Shown here: piece by piece, positions 16,506 to 23,404 of the stretch
Layout: the number at the start of each line of letters is the position of its first letter
Position numbering within the stretch: the stretch's first letter is position 1
NCBI RefSeq assembly: GCF_014648495.1
Contig: NZ_BMRF01000004.1
Span: 518,098 to 582,097, forward strand
Direction of reading: 5' to 3'
Length of the DNA: 64,000 bases
Source of the DNA: Actinomadura cremea
GTDB lineage: Bacteria > Actinomycetota > Actinomycetes > Streptosporangiales > Streptosporangiaceae
Translations under genes and position numbers: made by a program
Notes under the pieces: generated by a model
Told to the model about the DNA's origin: nothing
Databases searched by the model: none
The model's input: only the letters and a program-made list of their open reading frames with translations

Positions 16506-17708
16506 TCACCCGGCCGCCGTGCTCGGGGCGGGCACCGGCGGGCGCAGGCCGGGGGCCAGGGCCAGCGTCGTCGCGAGCGAGGCCGCCGCCATGACGGCCA
16601 TCGCGGTCGCGGTGGAGGTGTACTCGGCGACCGCCCCCGCGAGCGCCGCGCTGACGCCCTGCATGGTCAGCATCCCCGACGAGTGCAGGCCGAGCGCCTG
16701 CCCGTGGACGTCGTCCGGCGTCAGGGCCATGAGCCGCTCCTGCACCAGCAGCGTGGCCCCGTACCCGATCGAGGCGACCAGCACTGCGGCGGCCGCGACC
16801 CAGATCGCCGGGCGCAGCGCGAACACCAGGTAGGGCCCGGCGAGCAGCACCAGCAGCGGGACCGGCAGCCGCCCCCGCCACCGGTGGGGCACGAACCGTC
16901 CCGTCAGCACGTCCCCGGCCAGCATCCCGACGGACGACACCGCGAGCAGGAGGCCCGCGTGGCCGGGGGAGTAGGGGACGAGCATCGCCTCGCACCCCAC
17001 GACCAGCCCGTTCGGCAGCCACATCGCCAGGTAGGCGTTGCGGCGGGGCCGCGACGACCACAGCAGCACGTTGCCCCGCCACGTCTGGGCGACCGACGGC
17101 CGCCCCTGCGCGCGCGGCGGACGCCCCGTGAGGCACGCCCACGCGACGAGCGCCCCCAGCAGGTTCAGCCCCGCCGCCGCGAGCAGCGTCCCCCGCGCCG
17201 ACAGCGCCGCCACCAGCACGCCGCCCACCGCGAACCCGCCGATCTGCATGAGCCCGTTCGACGCGTTCAGCACCGAGCGTCCGATCAGGTAGCCGTCCCG
17301 CGGCAGGATCTGGCCGAGCAGCCCGTACCGCACCCCGCCCAGCACCGCGCCGAGCAGCCCGAGGCCCAGCACGACGGGGAACATCGCCCACACCGGCAGG
17401 CCGGGTACCGCCAGGACGGCCGTGCCGAGCCCGGACGCCGCGAGCAGGACGGCCATCGCGGCGCGCGGCGGCACCCGGTCGGCCGCCGACAGCAGCGCCA
17501 TCGCCCCGACCACGTGGGCGAACGCCGGGCCGAACATGCTCAGCGCCGACAGCAGCGGCGACCCGGTGGTGTCGTAGACGAGCACGCCGAGCGCCAGCCC
17601 GCCGACCGCGAGCGCGGCGGACTGCGCCGAGGCGGCCGCGAACAGGGGCGTGAACTCCGGTGAGCGGAACAGTTCCCGGTAGGTGCGCACGACTCGCGAG
17701 TCGATCAA
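16506..17708 (-). CDS. MFS transporter, 12 helices
   Basis: A 400-residue permease with about twelve hydrophobic helices and a central loop rich in Arg/Pro. It resembles enterobactin-exporter-like (EntS/MFS_3) proteins of actinobacteria: helix 1 begins after RSPEFTPLFAAASAQ and the helix 2-3 loop carries SAADRVPPR. The substrate is unknown. The first in-frame start is TTG at 17708, but GTG 17690 is also reasonable. A 14-base perfect palindrome, CGACTCGCGAGTCG (17690-17703), covers this start region and could be an operator. It is followed, 44 bases downstream, by the acyl-CoA dehydrogenase on the same strand. A single transcript is unlikely because the dehydrogenase has its own good ribosome site. 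Confidence 0.82.
   Translation of the reverse strand: MIDSRVVRTYRELFRSPEFTPLFAAASAQSAALAVGGLALGVLVYDTTGSPLLSALSMFGPAFAHVVGAMALLSAADRVPPRAAMAVLLAASGLGTAVLAVPGLPVWAMFPVVLGLGLLGAVLGGVRYGLLGQILPRDGYLIGRSVLNASNGLMQIGGFAVGGVLVAALSARGTLLAAAGLNLLGALVAWACLTGRPPRAQGRPSVAQTWRGNVLLWSSRPRRNAYLAMWLPNGLVVGCEAMLVPYSPGHAGLLLAVSSVGMLAGDVLTGRFVPHRWRGRLPVPLLVLLAGPYLVFALRPAIWVAAAAVLVASIGYGATLLVQERLMALTPDDVHGQALGLHSSGMLTMQGVSAALAGAVAEYTSTATAMAVMAAASLATTLALAPGLRPPVPAPSTAAG
17690..17703. promoter_or_regulatory. 14-bp palindrome over the MFS start
   Basis: CGACTCGCGAGTCG is a perfect inverted repeat overlapping the candidate start codons of the MFS gene at 16506-17708. It may be an operator, but no regulator gene lies directly next to it, so this is weakly supported. 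Confidence 0.35.
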
Positions 17709-17881
17709 CCCGTGGGGCGGCTCCGCAACCGCTTTTGCCGCCGCCGGGCCGCGTCACCCGGCGTGCGGACGGCTCGGGACTCGGGCGGCTCGTCGAGGCC
17801 GGCGGCGATCGGATCGAGGTAGGCGGGCCCCGGGAAGGCCGCGCCGGAGGCCGCAGGCGCCGGGCCCGGCCGAGGAGACGA

Positions 17882-17919
17882 GGAAGGGAGCACCACCCGC
17901 GCGGGCGGTGCTCCCTTCC
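17882..17919. terminator. long hairpin terminator after the aminotransferase gene
   Basis: A 19-base-pair stem with a single mismatch: arm GGAAGGGAGCACCACCCGC at 17882-17900, the other arm at 17901-17919, with essentially no loop beyond the central GC bases. It lies 30 bases past the stop of the aminotransferase on the minus strand and just upstream of the next minus-strand gene, so it should isolate the catabolic cluster from the MFS gene. Confidence 0.75.
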
Positions 17920-17948
17920 GATCGCTCCGATCGCTGCGACCGGCCGGT

Positions 17949-19202
17949 TCAGCTGGTCGCTTCGGCCACGGCGTCGGCCCAGAGGCCGAGGGCCTCGTCG
18001 ATCTGGGCCTCGTTGACCACCAGCGGCGGGATGAGGCGGACGACGTTGCCGTGGGCGCCGCACGTGAGCAGCAGGAGGCCGCGGTCGGCGGCGGCGCGGT
18101 GGGCCCGGACGGCGGTCGCGGTGTCGGGCTCGCCGTCGGCGGTGGTGAACTCGCCGGCCTGCATGAGGCCGAGACCGCGGACGTCGCCGATGACCGGGTG
18201 GTCGGCGGCGACCTTGCGGAGGCCGTCGCCCAGCCGGGCGCCGAGCCGGGCCGCGTTGGCGACGAGGTCCTCGTCCCGGATGACCTCCAGGGTGGCGAGC
18301 GCGGCGGCGCACGAGACGGCGTTGCCGCCGTAGGTGCCGCCCTGCGAGCCCGGCCACGCCTTCTCCATGACGGAGGCGGGCGCGGCGATCGCCGAGAGCG
18401 GGAAGCCGCTGGCCAGGCCCTTCGCGGTGATGAGGATGTCGGGGCGCATCGCGGAGTGCTCGTGGCCCCAGAACTTGCCGGTGCGCCCGTACCCCGTCTG
18501 CACCTCGTCGACGATCAGCAGGACGCCGTGCCGGTCGGCGCGTTCGCGGAGTCCCTCGAGGAACGCGGGCGGCGCCGGGATGTAGCCGCCCTCGCCGAGG
18601 ACCGGTTCGACGACGAACGCGGCGGTGTCGGGCGCGGGGCTGGTGGTGGCGAGGACGTAGTCGAGTTCGCGGAGCGCGAACCGGACGGCCTCGTCCTCGT
18701 CCCACCCGTACCGGTAGGCCTGCGGGAACGGGGCGACGACCGCACCGGGCATCATCGGCCCGATGCCGGCGCGGAACTTCGTCCCGGCGGTGGTGAGCGC
18801 GGCGGCGCCCATGGTGCGGCCGTGGAACGAGCCGTGGAAGACGACGATGTTCTGCCGTCCGGTGGCGTGCCGGGCGAGCCGGATGGACGCCTCGACGGCC
18901 TCGCTTCCGCTGTTGAGGAAGAACACCGAGTCGAGAGCGTCCGGCAGGACGTCGCCCATGGCCTCGACCAGGCGCAGGAGCGGCCGGTGCATGACCGTCG
19001 TGTACTGGCCGTGGATCAGGGTGCCGACCTGCTTCTGGGCGGCCTCGACCACGCGCGGGTGGCAGTGGCCGGTGTTGGTGACGCCGATGCCCGCGGTGAA
19101 GTCCAGGTACCGGCGCCCGTCGGCGTCGTAGAGGTGCACGCCCTCGCCGCGCTCGGCCAGGACGGGAGTCGCCTGCTTCAGCAGAGGTGACAGCGTCGCC
19201 AT
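17949..19202 (-). CDS. class III PLP aminotransferase (4-aminobutyrate aminotransferase-like)
   Basis: A 417-residue class III aminotransferase. Motifs run in order: GIGVTNTGHCHPRVV, NSGSEAVEASIRLAR (about 110-125), FHGSFHGRTMGA, the acidic IVDEVQTGYGRTG and the PLP lysine in ITAKGLASG. These enzymes move the amino group of an omega- or 2,4-diamino acid onto 2-oxoglutarate or pyruvate. The start at 19202 has AGAGGGA upstream. A perfect copy of the GntR operator lies 17 bases before the start codon. It is the last gene of the run DUF3830, two isomerase-like proteins, GntR, aminotransferase. In this setting it probably deaminates an amino acid made available by the amidase; the exact substrate is not shown. 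Confidence 0.92.
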   Translation of the reverse strand: MATLSPLLKQATPVLAERGEGVHLYDADGRRYLDFTAGIGVTNTGHCHPRVVEAAQKQVGTLIHGQYTTVMHRPLLRLVEAMGDVLPDALDSVFFLNSGSEAVEASIRLARHATGRQNIVVFHGSFHGRTMGAAALTTAGTKFRAGIGPMMPGAVVAPFPQAYRYGWDEDEAVRFALRELDYVLATTSPAPDTAAFVVEPVLGEGGYIPAPPAFLEGLRERADRHGVLLIVDEVQTGYGRTGKFWGHEHSAMRPDILITAKGLASGFPLSAIAAPASVMEKAWPGSQGGTYGGNAVSCAAALATLEVIRDEDLVANAARLGARLGDGLRKVAADHPVIGDVRGLGLMQAGEFTTADGEPDTATAVRAHRAAADRGLLLLTCGAHGNVVRLIPPLVVNEAQIDEALGLWADAVAEATS

Positions 19203-19219
19203 GGGAGTCCCTCTCGGTA

Positions 19220-19233
19220 GATTGTCGACAATC
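19220..19233. promoter_or_regulatory. GntR/FCD operator copy 1 (perfect palindrome)
   Basis: GATTGTCGACAATC, a perfect 14-base inverted repeat, lies 17 bases upstream of the aminotransferase start. A possible minus-strand -10 box (TAGGCT, 19237-19242) lies just upstream, so a bound protein would cover the transcription start. It matches the TTGT-NN-ACAA pattern expected for FCD-type GntR regulators and recurs at 20762 and 22231. Confidence 0.75.
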
Positions 19234-19296
19234 GACAGCCTAGGCCACCGCACCCCTCCGAGCGGAGGGGGAGGGGCCAAGAATGTGGCCGTCCGG

Positions 19297-19956
19297 TCAG
19301 TCTTTACGGAGTCTTTCGATCGAGTCGGTCATGTGCTCCTCGATGAGGCGCAGCAGCCGCTCCTCCTCGCCGTCGCCGATGGCGTCGACGATGCGCCGGT
19401 GCTCCTCCACGAGGTCGTCCGGTTCGGGATAGGTGTCCTGCAGGGCGTTGAGGCACATCCGCGTCTCGACGAGCAGCGTGTGCGCCATGCGCTCGAGGCG
19501 CTGGCTGCCGGACGCGCTCACCAGGACCTCGTGGAAGGCCTGGTCGGCGTCGCTCATCTTGACGCGGTCGCGCGCGCGGGCGGCCTCGACCAGGCCCTCG
19601 AGGGCGTCGGTGAGCCGGGCGACGGCCTCGCCCCGGTTCCGTTCCATGATCAGTTTTCCGGCGGCGCGCTCGATCGCGAGCCGCGCCAGGTACACGTCCT
19701 CGACGTCGCCCTCGTCCAGGGTGATCACGAACAGGCCCCGGTGCGGCTCGCTGACCAGCAGCCCTTCCTGGACGAGCCGCTGCATCGCCTCCCGCAGCGG
19801 CCCGCGGCTGATGCCCAGCCGGGCGGCCAGCTCGGCCTCGCCGAGCTGGTCACCCGGCTCGAGCGAGCCGTACATGATCGCGGCACGCAGCTCGTCGGAG
19901 ACGAGTTCGACCGTGGACTTGCGGGGGACGGGTTCAAGCTCGCCCAATCGGCTCAT
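19297..19956 (-). CDS. GntR-family regulator, FCD (FadR) subfamily
   Basis: A 219-residue regulator. The N-terminal winged helix (about residues 15-78) has the GntR signature: LGEAELAARLGISRGPLREAM, followed by the L-x-x-EGL wing. The all-helical FCD ligand domain (about 90-215) shows a metal-site pattern with Asp, three His and an FHEVLVSASG segment. It sits within the minus-strand cluster it probably controls, 16 bases after the isomerase-like gene. Three copies of a TTGT-NN-ACAA palindrome occur only around this cluster in the parts I read, fitting FCD-family operators. The inducer is probably an organic acid or amino-acid intermediate of the pathway. Confidence 0.93.
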   Translation of the reverse strand: MSRLGELEPVPRKSTVELVSDELRAAIMYGSLEPGDQLGEAELAARLGISRGPLREAMQRLVQEGLLVSEPHRGLFVITLDEGDVEDVYLARLAIERAAGKLIMERNRGEAVARLTDALEGLVEAARARDRVKMSDADQAFHEVLVSASGSQRLERMAHTLLVETRMCLNALQDTYPEPDDLVEEHRRIVDAIGDGEEERLLRLIEEHMTDSIERLRKD

Positions 19957-19972
19957 GGGAGGTCACCTTTCG

Positions 19973-20761
19973 TCAGAGCCTCCAGGCCGGACGTCCGGGC
20001 GCCGCTTCGGGAACGGGCTCCGCGAACAGCCGGCCGAAGCCGGTGCGCGGACGGAACCCGCCGGAGGGTGACTCACCGGAACTGCTCGCGAGCCGCAGGC
20101 CCTCCCAGACGCTGACCTGGTTGGCCGTTAGGACCGGTTTGCCGACGCGTGCCTCCAGCTCGTCGAGCCAGGACACGGTGTGCAGCGCGGTGTCGGGCAC
20201 CAGCACCGCCTCGGCGTCCGGGTGATCGTTGGCCGCGACGAAGGCGAGGACCTCCTCGCGGCCGAGGGTGCCGACCTCGGCGGCGGTGATGATGCCCTTG
20301 CAGGACAGCGACACCACCGTGATGCCGGCGCGCCCGAGGAAGTCGCCGAACTTCTCGGCGACGTCCTCGGGATAGGTCGCGGCGACCGCGACCCGGGTGA
20401 CGCCCAGCGCGCGGGCCGCGTTGACGAACGCGAACGACGTGCTGGACGCGGGGACGCGGGCGGCCTCGGCGACGCCCGCGACCTGCTGTTCGGCGCCTTC
20501 CCAGCCGAAGACGAAGCTGCCGCTGGTGCAGGCCCACACGGCCGCCCGCACGCCCATCTCGCGCAACTTGTCCGCCCCGGTGGCCAGGACGTCCGGGCCG
20601 CCGACGTCGAGAAGGGCGTCCACGCGGTGGGCGTCCTCGCGCATCAGGGTGTGCACGACGGGCAGGCGCACGTCGCCGAGGGCGGCCTCGATGGCCGGGT
20701 AGTCGTCCTCGGCGCTGTAACCGGGGTAGAGGAATCCGGCGCTCAGTGCAATCTGCGACAT
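19973..20761 (-). CDS. maleate isomerase / Asp-Glu racemase superfamily protein, second Cys replaced by Asp
   Basis: A 262-residue protein of the Asp/Glu racemase fold, nearest in style to maleate cis-trans isomerase and EutA-like proteins. The first catalytic-position cysteine is in VWACTSGSFVFG (about residue 77). The second, normally a Cys before Thr, is aspartate in the segment VPDTALHT. Its neighbour (20787-21560) keeps both cysteines and aligns well (compare GKPVLTANQVSVW with GKPVLTSNQVTMC), so this is a diverged paralogue. A racemase needs two acid-base residues, so the chemistry here is probably altered (decarboxylase, hydrolase or one-sided isomerase). An operator copy sits directly before its ATG, between the AGGA ribosome site and the start. 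Confidence 0.82.
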   Translation of the reverse strand: MSQIALSAGFLYPGYSAEDDYPAIEAALGDVRLPVVHTLMREDAHRVDALLDVGGPDVLATGADKLREMGVRAAVWACTSGSFVFGWEGAEQQVAGVAEAARVPASSTSFAFVNAARALGVTRVAVAATYPEDVAEKFGDFLGRAGITVVSLSCKGIITAAEVGTLGREEVLAFVAANDHPDAEAVLVPDTALHTVSWLDELEARVGKPVLTANQVSVWEGLRLASSSGESPSGGFRPRTGFGRLFAEPVPEAAPGRPAWRL

Positions 20762-20771
20762 TTGTTGACAA
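20762..20771. promoter_or_regulatory. GntR/FCD operator copy 2
   Basis: TTGTTGACAA lies immediately upstream of the isomerase-like start codon (20761) in a 25-base gap between two genes that otherwise look like one operon. It matches copies 1 and 3, and the right flank (TC) is shared. It could be a roadblock or mark an internal promoter. Confidence 0.6.
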
Positions 20772-20786
20772 TCCTACTCTCGGGGA

Positions 20787-21560
20787 TCACGCTGCGGTCG
20801 GGCTGCTCAGCTGCACCAGCGACTGGCCGGCGCCGTTCGCCGCGCGGCCCATCGCGCGCAGCGCGGAGCACATCGTCACCTGGTTGGAGGTCAGCACCGG
20901 TTTGCCGATCAGCTGCTCCAGCGGCGCGATGATGTCGTAGGTCGGCACGTTGGTGCAGCTGATGAACACGGCCTCGGCGTCGGGCCGGTCGACCGCGGAC
21001 ACGGCGCTCACGACCTCGCCGTACCCGACCTTCCAGATGTGGCTGAGCAGCCCCATCCCGACCGACGACACGACCTCGACGCCGTGCTCGCCGAGGAACG
21101 ACACGAGCCGGTCGGTGACCGTGTCGATGTACGGCGTCACGACCGCGATGCGGCGGGCGTCCAGCATGTGCAGCGACTCCACCAGCGCCCCGGACGTCGT
21201 CGCGACCGCGGGCGCGCCCGCCCGCTTCATCGTCTCGTGCAGCGACTCCTCGCCGGCGCGGCCCCGGATGAAGCTCCCGGACGCGCAGGCGAACGCGACC
21301 GCGAGCGGTTCGGGCGCCAGCACGTCGCGCGTGGCCTGCCGGACGATCGAGTGGTCCGACAGCGCGGACGCCATCTCCACCGTGACCGGGACCGGCACGT
21401 ACGGCAGCCGGGTCATGAACAGCGACACGTCGTCCGGCGTCCAGCGCCACAGTTCACGGTCGAGCGCGAAGTCGAAGGGCGCGACCACGCCGATCCCCTG
21501 CTGGGCCAGCAGTTCGGGACCGACGACCAGCGTGGGATCGAATGTCATCTGCGCGGCCAC
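20787..21560 (-). CDS. maleate isomerase-like protein with both catalytic cysteines
   Basis: A 257-residue Asp/Glu racemase-fold protein resembling maleate cis-trans isomerase, EutA and arylmalonate decarboxylase relatives. Cysteines sit at both expected positions, in AFACASGSFIRG (about residue 92) and FISCTNVPTYD (about 198). It therefore has the complete pair needed for maleate to fumarate isomerisation or racemisation of a 2-substituted acid. GTG 21560 is the start, four bases after the DUF3830 stop; ATG 21548 is an alternative. Together with the diverged copy downstream it suggests two consecutive or heteromeric steps in one pathway. Confidence 0.87.
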   Translation of the reverse strand: MAAQMTFDPTLVVGPELLAQQGIGVVAPFDFALDRELWRWTPDDVSLFMTRLPYVPVPVTVEMASALSDHSIVRQATRDVLAPEPLAVAFACASGSFIRGRAGEESLHETMKRAGAPAVATTSGALVESLHMLDARRIAVVTPYIDTVTDRLVSFLGEHGVEVVSSVGMGLLSHIWKVGYGEVVSAVSAVDRPDAEAVFISCTNVPTYDIIAPLEQLIGKPVLTSNQVTMCSALRAMGRAANGAGQSLVQLSSPTAA

Positions 21561-21564
21561 CGCT

Positions 21565-22059
21565 CTAGCCTTCGTGCCGGCGGTAGACGAGCCGCTCGCC
21601 GACGCCGCCGGAGCGCCAGACGTCGTTGCACGCCTCGGCCATCCGGTCGAGCCCGTCGACGATCGTCGCGTAGACGTTCCCCGGCACCCAGCCGACGTCC
21701 CCGTTCAGCAGCAGGTTGTTGCGGCCGTAGAAGATCGCCAGGTCGATGACGCCGGGGAGCTCGTGGATGTTCTTCTCCTCCTTGAACCTCCGATCGAGCA
21801 TCCCGCCGGGGAACGAGAAGAGGACGACGTCGCCCGGGATGGGCGTGACGGTGGGATTCTCCTGGCCGATCTCCTCGTCCGAGAAGTACTCGACCATCGT
21901 GTAGACCTCGTTGCGCGCGTACTTGGCGTGGTACGCGTCTCCGCCCTGCGGCAGGGCGCGCCAGACCGCCTCGCAGGTGCGCGGCGCGTCCTTCTCCAGG
22001 AGCTCGGCGACGCACGAGACGCCGCGCCGCTCGAGGGAGATGGTCATCAGCTTGGGCAT
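21565..22059 (-). CDS. DUF3830 family protein (cyclophilin-like fold)
   Basis: A 164-residue DUF3830 protein. The family is recognisable from the RTCEAVWRALP segment (about residues 30-40), HAKYARNEVYTMV (about 48-60), PGDVVLFSFPGGM (about 78-90) and FYGRNNLLLNGDVGWVPGN (about 113-131). The fold is predicted to be cyclophilin-like and no activity is established. Such genes are typically found with maleate-isomerase-like proteins, amidases and hydroxyacid dehydrogenases, as here. GGGGAGG lies six bases before ATG 22059. It is the first gene of the minus-strand operon; the divergent plus-strand operon starts 261 bases away. Confidence 0.85.
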   Translation of the reverse strand: MPKLMTISLERRGVSCVAELLEKDAPRTCEAVWRALPQGGDAYHAKYARNEVYTMVEYFSDEEIGQENPTVTPIPGDVVLFSFPGGMLDRRFKEEKNIHELPGVIDLAIFYGRNNLLLNGDVGWVPGNVYATIVDGLDRMAEACNDVWRSGGVGERLVYRRHEG

Positions 22060-22189
22060 GCCGGGCCTCCCCGTAGAACAGGGGTGGGCGAGAGCGTCGC
22101 CACCCGAAGGACTCTTGCTGTTGCGTTAGAGCGCTCTGGGATCCGTCCTGGCCATGCTTGGGCAGCGGTTGCGACGGTCTTGCAGCACG

Positions 22190-22231
22190 ATCAGCGCGGT
22201 CTCCTCGGGCCGACTCGTCGGCCGCGCTGAT
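22190..22231. promoter_or_regulatory. inverted repeat in the divergent control region
   Basis: ATCAGCGCGG (22190-22199) is repeated inverted as CCGCGCTGAT (22222-22231). The intervening 22 bases contain a smaller stem CCGA-CTCG-TCGG (22210-22221). The right arm overlaps operator copy 3. It could be a transcriptional attenuator for the DUF3830 operon leader or part of an extended binding site. Confidence 0.45.
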
Positions 22232-22262
22232 TGTTGACAATCCTACGAACCCTTCCTAGCGT
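22229..22262 (+). promoter_or_regulatory. GntR operator copy 3 overlapping a near-consensus promoter
   Basis: GATTGTTGACAATCC carries operator core TTGTTGACAA at 22231-22240. The same bases supply a consensus -35 box TTGACA (22234-22239). After a 17-base spacer comes TAGCGT (22257-22262), a good actinobacterial -10 box, 58 bases before the hydroxyacid dehydrogenase start. A repressor on this site would occlude the promoter. This is the best-defined promoter in the window. Confidence 0.75.
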
Positions 22263-22320
22263 GTCAATGCCTCCCCGAGTTGCCTTCACGTAAACTCCCG
22301 GATCCCGGAAAGCAGAGCCG

Positions 22321-23400
22321 ATGCAGCAGCCTTCGCCCGCAGCCGGTGCACCGCCCGTGGTGGCGGTGCTGACGGGGGACGTCGAACCGTCCGGGATGGC
22401 GGACGTGGAGCGCCGCGCCGACGTCCGATACGTGCGTGAGAGCGGCCTCGCCACCGCCGTCGCGGAAGCCGACATCGTCTTCATGTGGGATTTCCTCTCC
22501 GGAGCCCTCGCCGCGGCGTGGCCCGCGGGGGACGGCGCCCGGACGCCCCGCTGGGTGCACATCGCGAGCGCGGGCGTCGACAAGGTGACGTTCCGGGGCC
22601 TGACGGAAAGTGACACGGTCCTCACCAACTCGCGAGGGGTGTTCGACGAGCCGATCGCCGAGTACGTCCTCGGGCTGGTGCTGTCGTTCGCCAAAGACCT
22701 GCACGGCACCGTCCGGCTGCAGGCGGAGCGGCGCTGGCGGCACCGGGAGACCGAGCGGATCACCGGCAAGCGCGCGCTGGTGGTCGGCACCGGCCCGATC
22801 GGCCGGGCCATCGCGCGGCGGCTGTCGGCGGCCGGGCTGCGGGTGAGCGGCGCGGGCCGCACCGCCCGCACCGGCGACACCGACTTCGGCACCGTGCACG
22901 CCACCGCCGACCTGGCCGCCGCGCTGGCCGCGGCCGACTACGTCGTCCTCGCCGCCCCCCTCACCCCGCAGACCCGCGGCATGATCGACGCCGCCGCGCT
23001 GGGGCGGATGCGGCCGTCGGCGCGGCTGATCAACGTGGGCCGCGGCTCGCTGGTCGTCCAGGACGACCTGGTCGCGGCGCTGCGGGACGGGCGGATCGCG
23101 GGCGCGGCCCTCGACGTGTTCGAGGAGGAGCCGCTCCCCGAGAAGTCCCCGCTGTGGGAACTGCCGAACGTGATCGTGTCGCCGCACATGTCGGGCGACA
23201 CGGTCGGCTGGCGGGACGAGCTGGTCGAGCTGTTCGCGGACAACTTCGACCGGTTCACGGCCGGCCGTCCGCTGCGCAACGTCGTGGACAAGCGGCTCGG
23301 CTACGTGGGCTCGGGCCCCCCGGCCGCGGTGCCGCCCGGCGCGAACGGGAAGTCGAGCACCGACGGGACGTCCGTCCCGCACACCGACCAGAGGGGGTAG
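22321..23400 (+). CDS. D-2-hydroxyacid dehydrogenase (NAD(P)-dependent)
   Basis: A 359-residue 2-hydroxyacid dehydrogenase. The Rossmann motif VGTGPIGRAIARRL is at about residues 157-170. The catalytic-domain arginine is in LINVGRGSLVVQDDLVAAL (about 237-255), the glutamate in ALDVFEEEPLPEKSPLW and the histidine in IVSPHMSG. Unusually the N-terminal half contains WVHIASAGVDKV, typical of the subgroup related to glyoxylate/hydroxypyruvate reductases. A low-complexity tail of about 30 residues follows residue 330. It is the first gene of the plus-strand operon; the amidase follows after four bases. It should interconvert a 2-oxo acid and a D-2-hydroxy acid in the pathway run by the divergent genes. 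Confidence 0.92.
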   Translation: MQQPSPAAGAPPVVAVLTGDVEPSGMADVERRADVRYVRESGLATAVAEADIVFMWDFLSGALAAAWPAGDGARTPRWVHIASAGVDKVTFRGLTESDTVLTNSRGVFDEPIAEYVLGLVLSFAKDLHGTVRLQAERRWRHRETERITGKRALVVGTGPIGRAIARRLSAAGLRVSGAGRTARTGDTDFGTVHATADLAAALAAADYVVLAAPLTPQTRGMIDAAALGRMRPSARLINVGRGSLVVQDDLVAALRDGRIAGAALDVFEEEPLPEKSPLWELPNVIVSPHMSGDTVGWRDELVELFADNFDRFTAGRPLRNVVDKRLGYVGSGPPAAVPPGANGKSSTDGTSVPHTDQRG

Positions 23401-23404
23401 GACG

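Noticed and set aside
17705-17896. 63-codon minus-strand ORF ending at the TTG start of the MFS gene
   Set aside because: Its start lies inside the terminator hairpin of the aminotransferase gene and it has no ribosome site or recognisable sequence, although its overlap with TTG is suggestive.
22128-22137. AGAGCGCTCT palindrome resembling LacI-family sites
   Set aside because: Only 10 bases, no LacI regulator nearby, and GC palindromes of this length are expected by chance in this DNA.
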